Of a stretch of DNA of 9,351 nt, positions 1 to 6,244 are shown piece after piece. The position numbers and the translations under genes are program-made. Position 1 is the stretch's first letter. Every line of letters starts with the position of its first letter. The notes below the pieces were generated by a model, which made no database searches, was not told where the DNA came from, and saw only the letters and a program-made list of their open reading frames with translations. Source of the stretch: Lachnospiraceae bacterium. GTDB lineage: Bacteria; Bacillota_A; Clostridia; Lachnospirales; Lachnospiraceae. The stretch spans positions 1 through 9,351 of the forward strand of contig JAFXWR010000067.1 in NCBI GenBank assembly GCA_017542725.1, given 5' to 3'.

Positions 1-32
1 ACTCAAACTTTAATCTCTCTATATGAGAAATA

Positions 33-47
33 GATAAATTATTTATC
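33..47. repeat. Small AT-rich palindrome in the left-edge noncoding stretch
   Basis: GATAAAT-T-ATTTATC is a perfect 7-base inverted repeat around one base. It lies downstream of the leftward aldolase gene, in a 145-base AT-rich stretch with no supportable gene. A second weak inverted repeat, AAAATAC-TT-GTATTTT, lies at 90-105. Neither is followed on the minus strand by a clean run of T, so neither is a convincing terminator for the leftward operon. Both could be chance products of AT-rich sequence. Confidence 0.25.
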
Positions 48-145
48 AAATTTTGTGATTCAAATTTCATATTCGATTATATTATACATAAAATACTTGT
101 ATTTTTCAATAGTTTGCTTGAAATAAGTATTAAGAAACAATTAAA

Positions 146-1729
146 TTAATCATATAGACTCTTAGTTATAAATTCAACCTTAAGAGACTTCTTTATCTTA
201 TCAAGTTCTTTCTTTATCAATTTGTTTCTCATGTCAGCTACATTTGAAAAATCATATTGTGTACTTTCATCGCTATATACATATGGGTTATGGATATCGT
301 AACCATCCATTCCTGCTATTTTCACGCTACCTATACCAAGTTTAATGAGAAGTTTAAATACCATGAGTGCAGCATTATCGATTATATCCTTACTTTCAAG
401 TGCAAGACTAAAGAAATTAATCACATAGTCTTTATTCTTTGCCTCTCTCATATTTGAAGTTAGTATAACCTTTGTCTTAATTTCATTTCCTATTTTATCA
501 TCAAGTTTACTATATCGTCTCATGTTGCTACTAAATAGATAATCCGTTTTAAAATCTTTACTATAGAAGTTTAGTGAGATACCTACAGTATCGCCTTTAG
601 AAAGTTCTTCATTGATTTTGTCTTTATTGTCATTTATACTTCTACCTGGGGCAAGAACTAAAATGTTTTTACCTTTAAGTTCTTTTGCAAGTCTCTCAAT
701 ATCGTTATCATCATCTCTATATACATTCATATATTCTACATAATAGTTTTCGGCAATCTCTTTTTTATATACCTGTCTATCCTCTTCTTTTATGTTTTTT
801 AAAATCTCATAAAGTGACTTCTCGGTAAGTGTATTTTTTTCAGCAAGATATATCGCATAGTTTGGATGCACATTTAAAGTGCCTGATATATAAAGTGGTA
901 GCGAATATCCCCAGAAATTCTTTTTGTATGTATCCTGCAAATACTCATCCATTATCTCAAGTATAGGAACTATGTGATAGTCTTTTTGAAAATTTACATT
1001 TAGGTATTCTGCAAATAACTCTATATTTAAGTTGCCAGCTCCGCGCCCCATGCCAAACACCGATGCATCTATAAGTATCTCTCTGTCAAGTTTTAGCTGA
1101 ACAAAACTTACTGCATTTTGATATGCCTGCTGTAAATTATTGTGTGCGTGATATGAAAGAACTATATCTTTATCAAGATACTTATCAGCAAGTTTGATGT
1201 AATGTAAAAATTCGTCATTTTTCATAGAGCCAAAAGTATCAACTATGGTAATTGTATATGGCTTTATCTCATTAAATTTCTTTATTCCATCTATAAACTC
1301 TTCATCAGTATAAAAATTTGTACTTACAAAGTTTGCAGCGACAAGATATCCAAGAGCCATAAACTTCTTTACTGCCTCAACTCCATCACTAAGTTTATCT
1401 TTTTTATATATAACTCGTATGCCATCTATCCCATTTCCATCATTTTTGGGAAAACTATCTATGTCTATAGGGTTACCAACATCATACATAACAAAGTATT
1501 TTACATTTCTATTTTTATTTTTTAAAATACTATCAAGAGAAGTTTTGTCAGGAAAAAGTGACCTATTTTCATCGTAAGACACTGGTCGCAAAAAGCCGAC
1601 TTCAACACACTCCACATTGGCAAGAGACATCTTGTTCAATAATCCAGCAATTGCATCCTTACCAAATGCCCAGTCATTTACATATCCACCGTCACGAAGT
1701 GTGCAATCAAGAACATTAATTTTTCCCAT
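146..1729 (-). CDS. HMGL/DmpG-type aldolase with a C-terminal Rossmann-like domain
   Basis: Predicted cytosolic, 527 residues. The N-terminal part (about 1-280) is a metal-dependent TIM-barrel aldolase or acyltransferase of the HMG-CoA lyase / 4-hydroxy-2-oxovalerate aldolase family. It shows LDCTLRDGG at 7-15 (metal-binding Asp), VEVGFLRP at 42-49, VDTFGSM at 163-169, the metal-binding pair H194-A-H196 in SYHAHNN, and GMGRGAGN at 226-233. DmpG-type enzymes usually end near 340 residues. Here about 175 more follow: KNILVLAPGRSI near 354-365, VGISLNF near 382-388 and IAGMDGYD near 471-478. That pattern recalls the Rossmann-like DUF115/sialyltransferase-like fold (tentative). Start supported by AAAGGAG (1734-1740), four bases before the ATG. 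It lies 39 bases downstream of the thiamine-diphosphate enzyme gene and is probably co-transcribed. Proposed role (inference): carbon-carbon bond chemistry in sugar or surface-polymer synthesis. Substrate unknown. Confidence 0.82.
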   Translation of the reverse strand: MGKINVLDCTLRDGGYVNDWAFGKDAIAGLLNKMSLANVECVEVGFLRPVSYDENRSLFPDKTSLDSILKNKNRNVKYFVMYDVGNPIDIDSFPKNDGNGIDGIRVIYKKDKLSDGVEAVKKFMALGYLVAANFVSTNFYTDEEFIDGIKKFNEIKPYTITIVDTFGSMKNDEFLHYIKLADKYLDKDIVLSYHAHNNLQQAYQNAVSFVQLKLDREILIDASVFGMGRGAGNLNIELFAEYLNVNFQKDYHIVPILEIMDEYLQDTYKKNFWGYSLPLYISGTLNVHPNYAIYLAEKNTLTEKSLYEILKNIKEEDRQVYKKEIAENYYVEYMNVYRDDDNDIERLAKELKGKNILVLAPGRSINDNKDKINEELSKGDTVGISLNFYSKDFKTDYLFSSNMRRYSKLDDKIGNEIKTKVILTSNMREAKNKDYVINFFSLALESKDIIDNAALMVFKLLIKLGIGSVKIAGMDGYDIHNPYVYSDESTQYDFSNVADMRNKLIKKELDKIKKSLKVEFITKSLYD

Positions 1730-1733
1730 AGGT

Positions 1734-1740
1734 CTCCTTT
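1734..1740 (-). promoter_or_regulatory. Strong Shine-Dalgarno site of the aldolase gene
   Basis: On the minus strand AAAGGAG stands four bases before the ATG at 1729. It lets the aldolase be translated independently although it follows the upstream gene and a repeat unit. The sequence just upstream (CCC-TATTA-GTAG on the minus strand) keeps the repeat family's spacing of GCCC, five bases, then GTAG. The ribosome site may therefore sit at the edge of a decayed second repeat unit; this is speculative. Confidence 0.75.
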
Positions 1741-1749
1741 CTACTAATA

Positions 1750-1772
1750 GGGTTCGTAAAACTCGCCCTTAC
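1750..1772 (-). repeat. Dispersed GC-rich repeat, copy A, at the end of the TPP-enzyme gene
   Basis: On the minus strand this reads GTAAGGGCG, core AGTTTTACGA, then ACCC. It differs from copy B1 (2513-2535) at only two positions. The stop codon of the upstream thiamine-diphosphate enzyme (TAA, 1771-1769) is made from the GTA-A of the repeat, so the reading frame ends inside it. The rest of the unit fills most of the 39-base gap before the aldolase gene. Pairing is weak here (GGG with CCC plus a short inner stem), and no T-run follows, so it is not expected to terminate transcription. Confidence 0.8.
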
Positions 1773-3613
1773 AATATATTCTGCTTTAATTCATCTTCTG
1801 GCAAAAACGGCTCCATATCATAAAGCGGCGGGCTCACTAGTGTGCCATCCGGAAGTCTTTTAGCACTACTTTTTGGTTCCCACACCTGTTCCTTGTCAGT
1901 GAAAATCTCTATAAATAATGGTCCTTTTTCTTTTATAGCATCGTCGACAACTTTCTTCATATCATTATCATTATGTGCGCTTATATATTTTATACCAAAC
2001 GCTGCAGCTATCTTTTCAAAACTTGGAAATGACAAATCTTTTGATTCTTCGCCTATTCCAACTTTTGTATGTTCGCTAAATAAATTATTTTGGGTAATCC
2101 TTATAGAGTGATATCCTTCATTATTAATTAAAAATATTTTTATAGGAAGTTTATTAGTAACTATAGTTTGAAGTTCTTGTAAGTTCATCATTATGCTTCC
2201 ATCACCTTCAAGGCAGTAAGTTTCTTTTTTGCCATTTGAAATGCAAGCACCAATACTTGCTGGTAATCCATATCCCATAGACGCCGTGGCAGAATTGTTA
2301 TGGAATCTTGTTCCTTTTTTTATATAGAAACTTTGACTTCCAGCAACGCAACATGCGCCATTTGATACTGCAGTGAGGCTACTTTCAGGAAGTGACCTGC
2401 TTAGGTAATCTATGAAGGCATAGACATTTACAAAATCTTTTTTCTTATTATATTTATCGGGTCCGACAACTTTGTATTTTTCTTTCCAGTTGTTGCAAGT
2501 TGTAAGCCAGTCGGGCTCGTAAAACTCGCCCCTACAATCCGGGCGGATGGTATCCGCCCCTACGGATAGGGCTTCTAAGAAAAGTTTTGCATCAGAGTGG
2601 ATTGCAACATCGACATGGATAGTATGTTTCTTGAACTCTTCTTTGTCTATGTCGACCATTATTACTTTTGCATTTTTTGCCCAATCTTTATAGTTATATC
2701 CCACTTGTCTTATACTAAGTCTTGTGCCGATTGCAAGGATGACATCTGCATTTTCTACTGCGAAGTTTCCTGCCCTGTCACCCATATTGCCACCACGACC
2801 TACATAGAGTTTATTGTCTGTTTCTATCAAATCAATAGCATTCCAATATGTGACAACTGGTATGCCAAGTTTTTCTATTGCTCTCTTAAATACATCATAC
2901 CCGCCACTTAGCCTTATACCATATCCTGCATATATAATTGGTCTCTTAGCATTTTTCAAAAGTTCCAAAACTTCATTTATTTTCTTTTCATCAAAATCAC
3001 AAACTTCGTTTTCTGCAATATCATCTTTATTTTCTTTCGTACCTATGTATGACTTCAAATTATCTGTTTCAATTATTGCTGCTTGAAAATTTACTGGTAT
3101 GTCAATCCACACCGGTCCCATTCTTCCATGTGTAGAAAGATAAAATGCTCTCTCAAGATGATATTTTATTTCATCTGGATTTTCTATCATCACAGCATAC
3201 TTTGTCATGGTTTTTACAGTATCGACTATATCAAACTCCTGATCTCCAAGCGAACGAAGTGATGCACCGTACTTATTCTTCGCATAGACAATGCTCGTGT
3301 CATATCTAACCTGTCCACTTATTACTATCATAGGGAGAGAGTCGAGATATGCCGACGCTACACCATTAAGAGCATTTATTCCACCAGGTCCAGTAGTCAC
3401 ATTTACAAGCGCAGGTCTATTATTAAGTCTTGCATAAGCTTCTGCCGCTATACTGCAGGCTTGCTCGTGATGACAATATAATATGTTTAATCCATCTTTA
3501 TGCCCAAATGAATCATTTAAATGCATAGCTCCACCACCCACAACTGTGAAACCATTACTTATATTATTTTTCACAACAAAATCTGCAACAAAGTCAGATA
3601 ACTTCATCTTCAT
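1769..3613 (-). CDS. Thiamine-diphosphate-dependent enzyme, acetolactate synthase-like
   Basis: Predicted cytosolic, 614 residues, with the three-domain layout of acetolactate synthase, glyoxylate carboligase and related enzymes: cofactor pyrimidine domain (about 1-170), central domain (about 205-345), cofactor diphosphate domain (about 385-560). Visible landmarks are catalytic-type Glu50 in CHHEQACSIAAEAYAR, TTGPGG at 73-78, and the metal/diphosphate motif EGDGS at 469-473 followed by NN at 497-498. Residues 351-367 (VGADTIRPDCRGEFYEP) are encoded entirely by two repeat units inserted in the linker between the central and last domains, and the stop codon lies in another unit. Start: AGGA at 3616-3619 is only two bases from this ATG but eight from the in-frame ATG at 3607, so Met3 may be the true start unless the message is leaderless. 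It precedes an aldolase gene, which points to a special sugar or surface-polymer pathway rather than branched-chain amino acids (inference). Substrate unknown. Confidence 0.85.
   Translation of the reverse strand: MKMKLSDFVADFVVKNNISNGFTVVGGGAMHLNDSFGHKDGLNILYCHHEQACSIAAEAYARLNNRPALVNVTTGPGGINALNGVASAYLDSLPMIVISGQVRYDTSIVYAKNKYGASLRSLGDQEFDIVDTVKTMTKYAVMIENPDEIKYHLERAFYLSTHGRMGPVWIDIPVNFQAAIIETDNLKSYIGTKENKDDIAENEVCDFDEKKINEVLELLKNAKRPIIYAGYGIRLSGGYDVFKRAIEKLGIPVVTYWNAIDLIETDNKLYVGRGGNMGDRAGNFAVENADVILAIGTRLSIRQVGYNYKDWAKNAKVIMVDIDKEEFKKHTIHVDVAIHSDAKLFLEALSVGADTIRPDCRGEFYEPDWLTTCNNWKEKYKVVGPDKYNKKKDFVNVYAFIDYLSRSLPESSLTAVSNGACCVAGSQSFYIKKGTRFHNNSATASMGYGLPASIGACISNGKKETYCLEGDGSIMMNLQELQTIVTNKLPIKIFLINNEGYHSIRITQNNLFSEHTKVGIGEESKDLSFPSFEKIAAAFGIKYISAHNDNDMKKVVDDAIKEKGPLFIEIFTDKEQVWEPKSSAKRLPDGTLVSPPLYDMEPFLPEDELKQNIL
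2513..2535 (-). repeat. Dispersed GC-rich repeat, copy B1, inside a coding sequence
   Basis: On the minus strand this reads GTAGGGGCG, core AGTTTTACGA, then GCCC. The ends can pair (GGGC with GCCC) with an imperfect inner stem. The core is identical to that of copy A. It is read in frame as part of the thiamine-diphosphate enzyme and is separated from copy B2 by five bases (2536-2540). The two units plus spacer span 51 bases, exactly 17 codons. Confidence 0.88.
2541..2563 (-). repeat. Dispersed GC-rich repeat, copy B2, inside a coding sequence
   Basis: The unit contains a perfect 8-base-pair hairpin at 2541-2559, GGGCGGAT-GGT-ATCCGCCC, next to the conserved CTAC end. Fourteen of the 19 hairpin bases are G or C, far above the surrounding gene. 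It differs from copy C (8173-8195) by one base in the loop. It is translated as part of the thiamine-diphosphate enzyme. Just upstream on the minus strand, GCCC-TATCC stands before GTAGGGGCG, matching the spacing between B2 and B1, so the tail of a third unit may also be present. Confidence 0.9.
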
Positions 3614-3615
3614 AA

Positions 3616-3629
3616 TCCTAATTATATCA
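3616..3629 (-). promoter_or_regulatory. Candidate extended -10 promoter and SD for the leftward operon
   Basis: On the minus strand TGATATAAT (3629-3621) is a perfect extended -10 element; a recognisable -35 is absent (TTTTAG at 17-base spacing). If used, transcription would begin at about 3614-3612, essentially on the first ATG, giving a leaderless message. AGGA (3619-3616) lies eight bases before the in-frame ATG at 3607 and would act only in a transcript started further upstream. The two signals compete, and AT-rich sequence yields such matches by chance. Confidence 0.35.
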
Positions 3630-3696
3630 TACTTCTCTATATACTAAAACACTATTTTTGACTTATGCGGTGGTTACTATTTTGAACAATAAATTC

Positions 3697-3719
3697 GGGC
3701 TTGCTAAATATAGCCCTAT
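3697..3719. repeat. Possible decayed copy (D) of the dispersed repeat in the asnS promoter
   Basis: GGGCT and AGCCC (3697-3701, 3712-3716) flank a 10-base core, and TAT follows where intact copies have CTAC. Aligned with copy B1 it keeps CGGGCT, the TAAA of the core, GCCC and the following TA, with small differences. It is 23 bases long, like the intact copies. The asnS -35 element (3701-3706) lies inside it. The resemblance could be coincidental. Confidence 0.35.
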
Positions 3720-3729
3720 AAGATATAAT
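3701..3729 (+). promoter_or_regulatory. Promoter of the asnS operon
   Basis: TTGCTA (3701-3706, four of six consensus bases) and a perfect TATAAT (3724-3729) are separated by 17 bases. Transcription would start near 3736, giving a leader of about 33 bases with AGGGG at 3757-3761, seven bases before the asnS ATG. The leader is too short for a T-box, and none of the T-box core sequence is present. Confidence 0.65.
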
Positions 3730-3768
3730 TAAATGTTATGAAAACAATGTGTTTTTAGGGGTATTTTT

Positions 3769-5163
3769 ATGGAAAAATCAATTAATTTAAAAGAATTATT
3801 TAAAGATAGTGACAAATATATAGGTAAGAAAGTTAATGTCACAGGCTGGATAAGAACCAATCGCGACTCTAAAACTTTTGGATTTATAGTGCTAAGCGAT
3901 GGCACGACATTTAACACTCTTCAGGTAGTTTATGACGAAAAATTAACAAACTTTAGTGAGGTTGCAAAACTCAATGTTGGATGCGCTCTAAGAATTGGCG
4001 GAACCCTCGTAGCCACTCCAGAAGCAAAGCAAAAATTTGAACTTCATGCCGAAAATGTAACTGTTGAAGGTCCTTGTGACGAGACCTACCCTATACAGCC
4101 AAAGAAGCACACACTTGAATTTTTAAGAACTATCAATCACTTAAGGCCAAGAACCAATACTTTCCAAGCTGTATTTAGAGTTCGTTCTCTTCTTGCATTT
4201 GCAATTCATGACTTCTTCCAGAAAAATGATTTCATATATGTCCACACACCTATAATCACTGGTTCTGACTGTGAGGGTGCTGGGGAAATGTTCCAAGTTA
4301 CAACTCTTGATTTAAAAAATGTAACAAAAGACAAAGATGGCAATATAGATTTTTCTCAAGATTTTTTCAATAAGCCAACAAATCTCACAGTAAGTGGACA
4401 GCTCTACGGTGAGACATTTGCTCAGGCATTTAAAAACATCTATACATTTGGTCCAACTTTTAGAGCCGAAAACTCAAATACTGCTCGTCACGCTGCTGAA
4501 TTTTGGATGATAGAGCCAGAGATGGCATTTACAGACCTTGAAGGCAATATGGCTGTAGCAGAGAGAATGCTCAAATATGTAATCAAGTATGTTCTTGACA
4601 ATGCTCCAGATGAAATGGAATTTTTTAATAAATTCTTTGACAATGAATTGCTTGATAGACTCAACCACGTAGTCAACTCTGATTTTGGTGTCATTACTTA
4701 TACTGATGCTGTAAAAGAACTTGAAAAGCACAATGATAAATTTGAATATAAAGTTTCATGGGGTGCAGATTTACAGACCGAGCATGAAAAATATCTCACT
4801 GAAGTAATTTTTAAAAAGCCTGTATTTGTAACTCACTATCCTAAAGAAATAAAAGCATTCTACATGAAACTTGACCCAGATGGCAAGACTGTGGCAGCTG
4901 TCGACTGCTTAGTTCCTGGTATCGGAGAGATAATAGGTGGTTCACAGAGAGAGGACAATTACGAAGTGCTCGTCAAAAAAATGAAAGAGCAAAACTTAAA
5001 TCTTGATGACTATGCTTTCTACCTTGACCTTAGAAAATATGGATCAACTGTTCACTCAGGTTTTGGTCTCGGTTTTGAAAGGCTTGTGATGTATGTGACA
5101 GGTGTTCAAAACATCCGCGATGCTATACCATACCCAAGAACTGTAGGAAACTGTGACATCTAA
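3769..5163 (+). CDS. asnS: Asparaginyl-tRNA synthetase
   Basis: Cytosolic class IIb enzyme that charges tRNA-Asn with asparagine using ATP. The N-terminal OB-fold anticodon-binding domain covers about residues 18-105 ([20 protein letters not shown]). The catalytic domain follows from about 120, with motif 2 as [10 protein letters not shown] at 227-236 continuing into [12 protein letters not shown] at 240-251, and motif 3 as GFGLGFERL at 431-439 followed by [10 protein letters not shown]. Length of 464 residues is normal for bacterial Asn[16 protein letters not shown] and the family-typical GEMF region (near 172-176) favour AsnRS over AspRS. The start has AGGGG seven bases upstream and a good promoter. 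It is the first gene of a trio; the next gene starts at or across its stop codon, so the housekeeping promoter probably also drives the SbcD/SbcC-like pair. Confidence 0.97.
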   Translation: MEKSINLKELFKDSDKYIGKKVNVTGWIRTNRDSKTFGFIVLSDGTTFNTLQVVYDEKLTNFSEVAKLNVGCALRIGGTLVATPEAKQKFELHAENVTVEGPCDETYPIQPKKHTLEFLRTINHLRPRTNTFQAVFRVRSLLAFAIHDFFQKNDFIYVHTPIITGSDCEGAGEMFQVTTLDLKNVTKDKDGNIDFSQDFFNKPTNLTVSGQLYGETFAQAFKNIYTFGPTFRAENSNTARHAAEFWMIEPEMAFTDLEGNMAVAERMLKYVIKYVLDNAPDEMEFFNKFFDNELLDRLNHVVNSDFGVITYTDAVKELEKHNDKFEYKVSWGADLQTEHEKYLTEVIFKKPVFVTHYPKEIKAFYMKLDPDGKTVAAVDCLVPGIGEIIGGSQREDNYEVLVKKMKEQNLNLDDYAFYLDLRKYGSTVHSGFGLGFERLVMYVTGVQNIRDAIPYPRTVGNCDI

Positions 5164-5164
5164 T

Positions 5165-6244
5165 ATGAAATTTATTCATGTATCAGACATACACATAGGA
5201 ATGTCTCCTGACCCAACTATGTTTTGGTCAGAGGATAGAGCAAATGATATAAAAGAGACATTTTCTGATGTTATAACAAGATGTAAGGATGAAGGCGCTG
5301 ACGTACTTCTTATTTCTGGTGACCTTTTTAACCATCAGCCGCTACGAGAAGAACTTGAATATGTAAATAATCTTTTTACTACAATTCCTAGAACACAGGT
5401 AGTGGTTATCGCTGGGAGTGCTGACCATATCAAGTCAAACTCTCCTATCCTAAATTTTAAATTTGCTGATAATGTATATTATTTTTTAGACAAGACAGAC
5501 TTTTCATTTCAAGTTCTTAAGAAAACTATAATAGTACATGGTTTTTCATACTACTCTCTTGAAGATACTACTCCTATCATAAATTCAATCACTCCCGACA
5601 ATGACAAAAATATACACATCTTACTTGCCTATGGTGGTGACTCAAATCACTCTCCTTTTGATATAAATAAGCTTGCAAACAAAAACTTTTCATATATAGC
5701 TCTTGGTTCAAAACACAACTTTACTAATTTAATAGATGGAAAGGCTTACTATGCAGGAAGCCCTGAGCCTCTTGATTCAAATGACTTAGGTGACCACGGC
5801 ATCATAATAGGTGAAATCAACGAAAGCACAAAAAGAGTTCAAAACCTCAGATTTGAAAAAGTCGCTCGTGCATCTTACATACCTATAAATATCAAAATAA
5901 ATGGCGCAAGCACTGAAGAAGATATAGTAGAAATAGTTGTAAGAGAGGTTATAAAGCTTGGTAGTAATAATATTTTTAAAATAAAAATCACAGGTCTTAG
6001 AAATCCAGACTTAGAATTAAGTCGTGATATGTTTAGTCAGAAAATTCGAATCTCTGATGTTACTGACAATACAACTCCAAAATATGATTTTGTAAAGCTA
6101 TCAAGCGAACATCCTCAGGATATGATTGGAGCATTTATAAGAAAAATGACTAGTGCCAGTACTGAATTATCAGATATAGAAAAAAGAGCACTTTACCTCG
6201 GCACACATGCTCTTATAAAAACTATAGAAAAAAACGAAAACTAA
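5165..6244 (+). CDS. SbcD/Mre11/YhaO-type metallophosphoesterase with a degraded active site
   Basis: Predicted cytosolic, 359 residues from the ATG at 5165. The family contains double-strand-break nucleases that partner Rad50/SbcC/YhaN ATPases. The calcineurin-like fold is clear: VSDIHIG at 6-12, ISGDLFN at 50-56, VVVIAGSAD at 79-87, HILLAYGGD at 151-159, IALGSKHN at 178-185, then YYAGSPEPLD. Asp8, His10, Asp53 and His184 are kept. The normally invariant GNHD is G-S85-A86-D, the fourth-motif His is Tyr156, and the first His of GHxH is Ser182. Four of eight metal ligands are thus lost, so nuclease activity is doubtful (inference). An in-frame GTG at 5153 overlaps asnS and has AGGA four bases upstream. 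I prefer ATG 5165, one base after the asnS stop, because homologues start with Met-Lys-Phe/Ile-x-His, but both are possible. The stop overlaps the next start by one base (TAATG). Confidence 0.87.
   Translation: MKFIHVSDIHIGMSPDPTMFWSEDRANDIKETFSDVITRCKDEGADVLLISGDLFNHQPLREELEYVNNLFTTIPRTQVVVIAGSADHIKSNSPILNFKFADNVYYFLDKTDFSFQVLKKTIIVHGFSYYSLEDTTPIINSITPDNDKNIHILLAYGGDSNHSPFDINKLANKNFSYIALGSKHNFTNLIDGKAYYAGSPEPLDSNDLGDHGIIIGEINESTKRVQNLRFEKVARASYIPINIKINGASTEEDIVEIVVREVIKLGSNNIFKIKITGLRNPDLELSRDMFSQKIRISDVTDNTTPKYDFVKLSSEHPQDMIGAFIRKMTSASTELSDIEKRALYLGTHALIKTIEKNEN

Noticed and set aside
90..105. AAAATAC-TT-GTATTTT as a terminator of the leftward operon
   Set aside because: Short AT-only stem without a following T-run on the minus strand; unlikely to terminate.
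257..457. Rightward open frames opposite the aldolase and TPP-enzyme genes (also 1617-1823, 1842-2111, 2597-2911, 2814-3086)
   Set aside because: Antisense shadows with no recognisable protein features, lying opposite well-supported genes.
2513..2563. Two similar units with a five-base gap as a possible CRISPR array
   Set aside because: Only two units, with a spacer too short, palindromic GC-rich ends, and copies dispersed elsewhere; the stretch is also translated.
2513..2563. Inserted repeat as a sign of a broken thiamine-diphosphate enzyme gene
   Set aside because: The insertion is 51 bases, keeps the frame, adds no stop codon, and the cofactor motif EGDGS downstream is intact.
3614..3768. 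T-box riboswitch upstream of asnS, prompted by GCGGTGGTTAC at about 3667
   Set aside because: The T-box core is absent, the match is partial, and it lies upstream of the likely promoter, so it would not be in the leader.
4474..4731. Leftward open frames opposite asnS and the ATPase gene (also 3729-3917, 4488-4694, 6510-6794, 7356-7559)
   Set aside because: Lie over conserved domains on the other strand, with low-complexity products and no ribosome sites that I can support.
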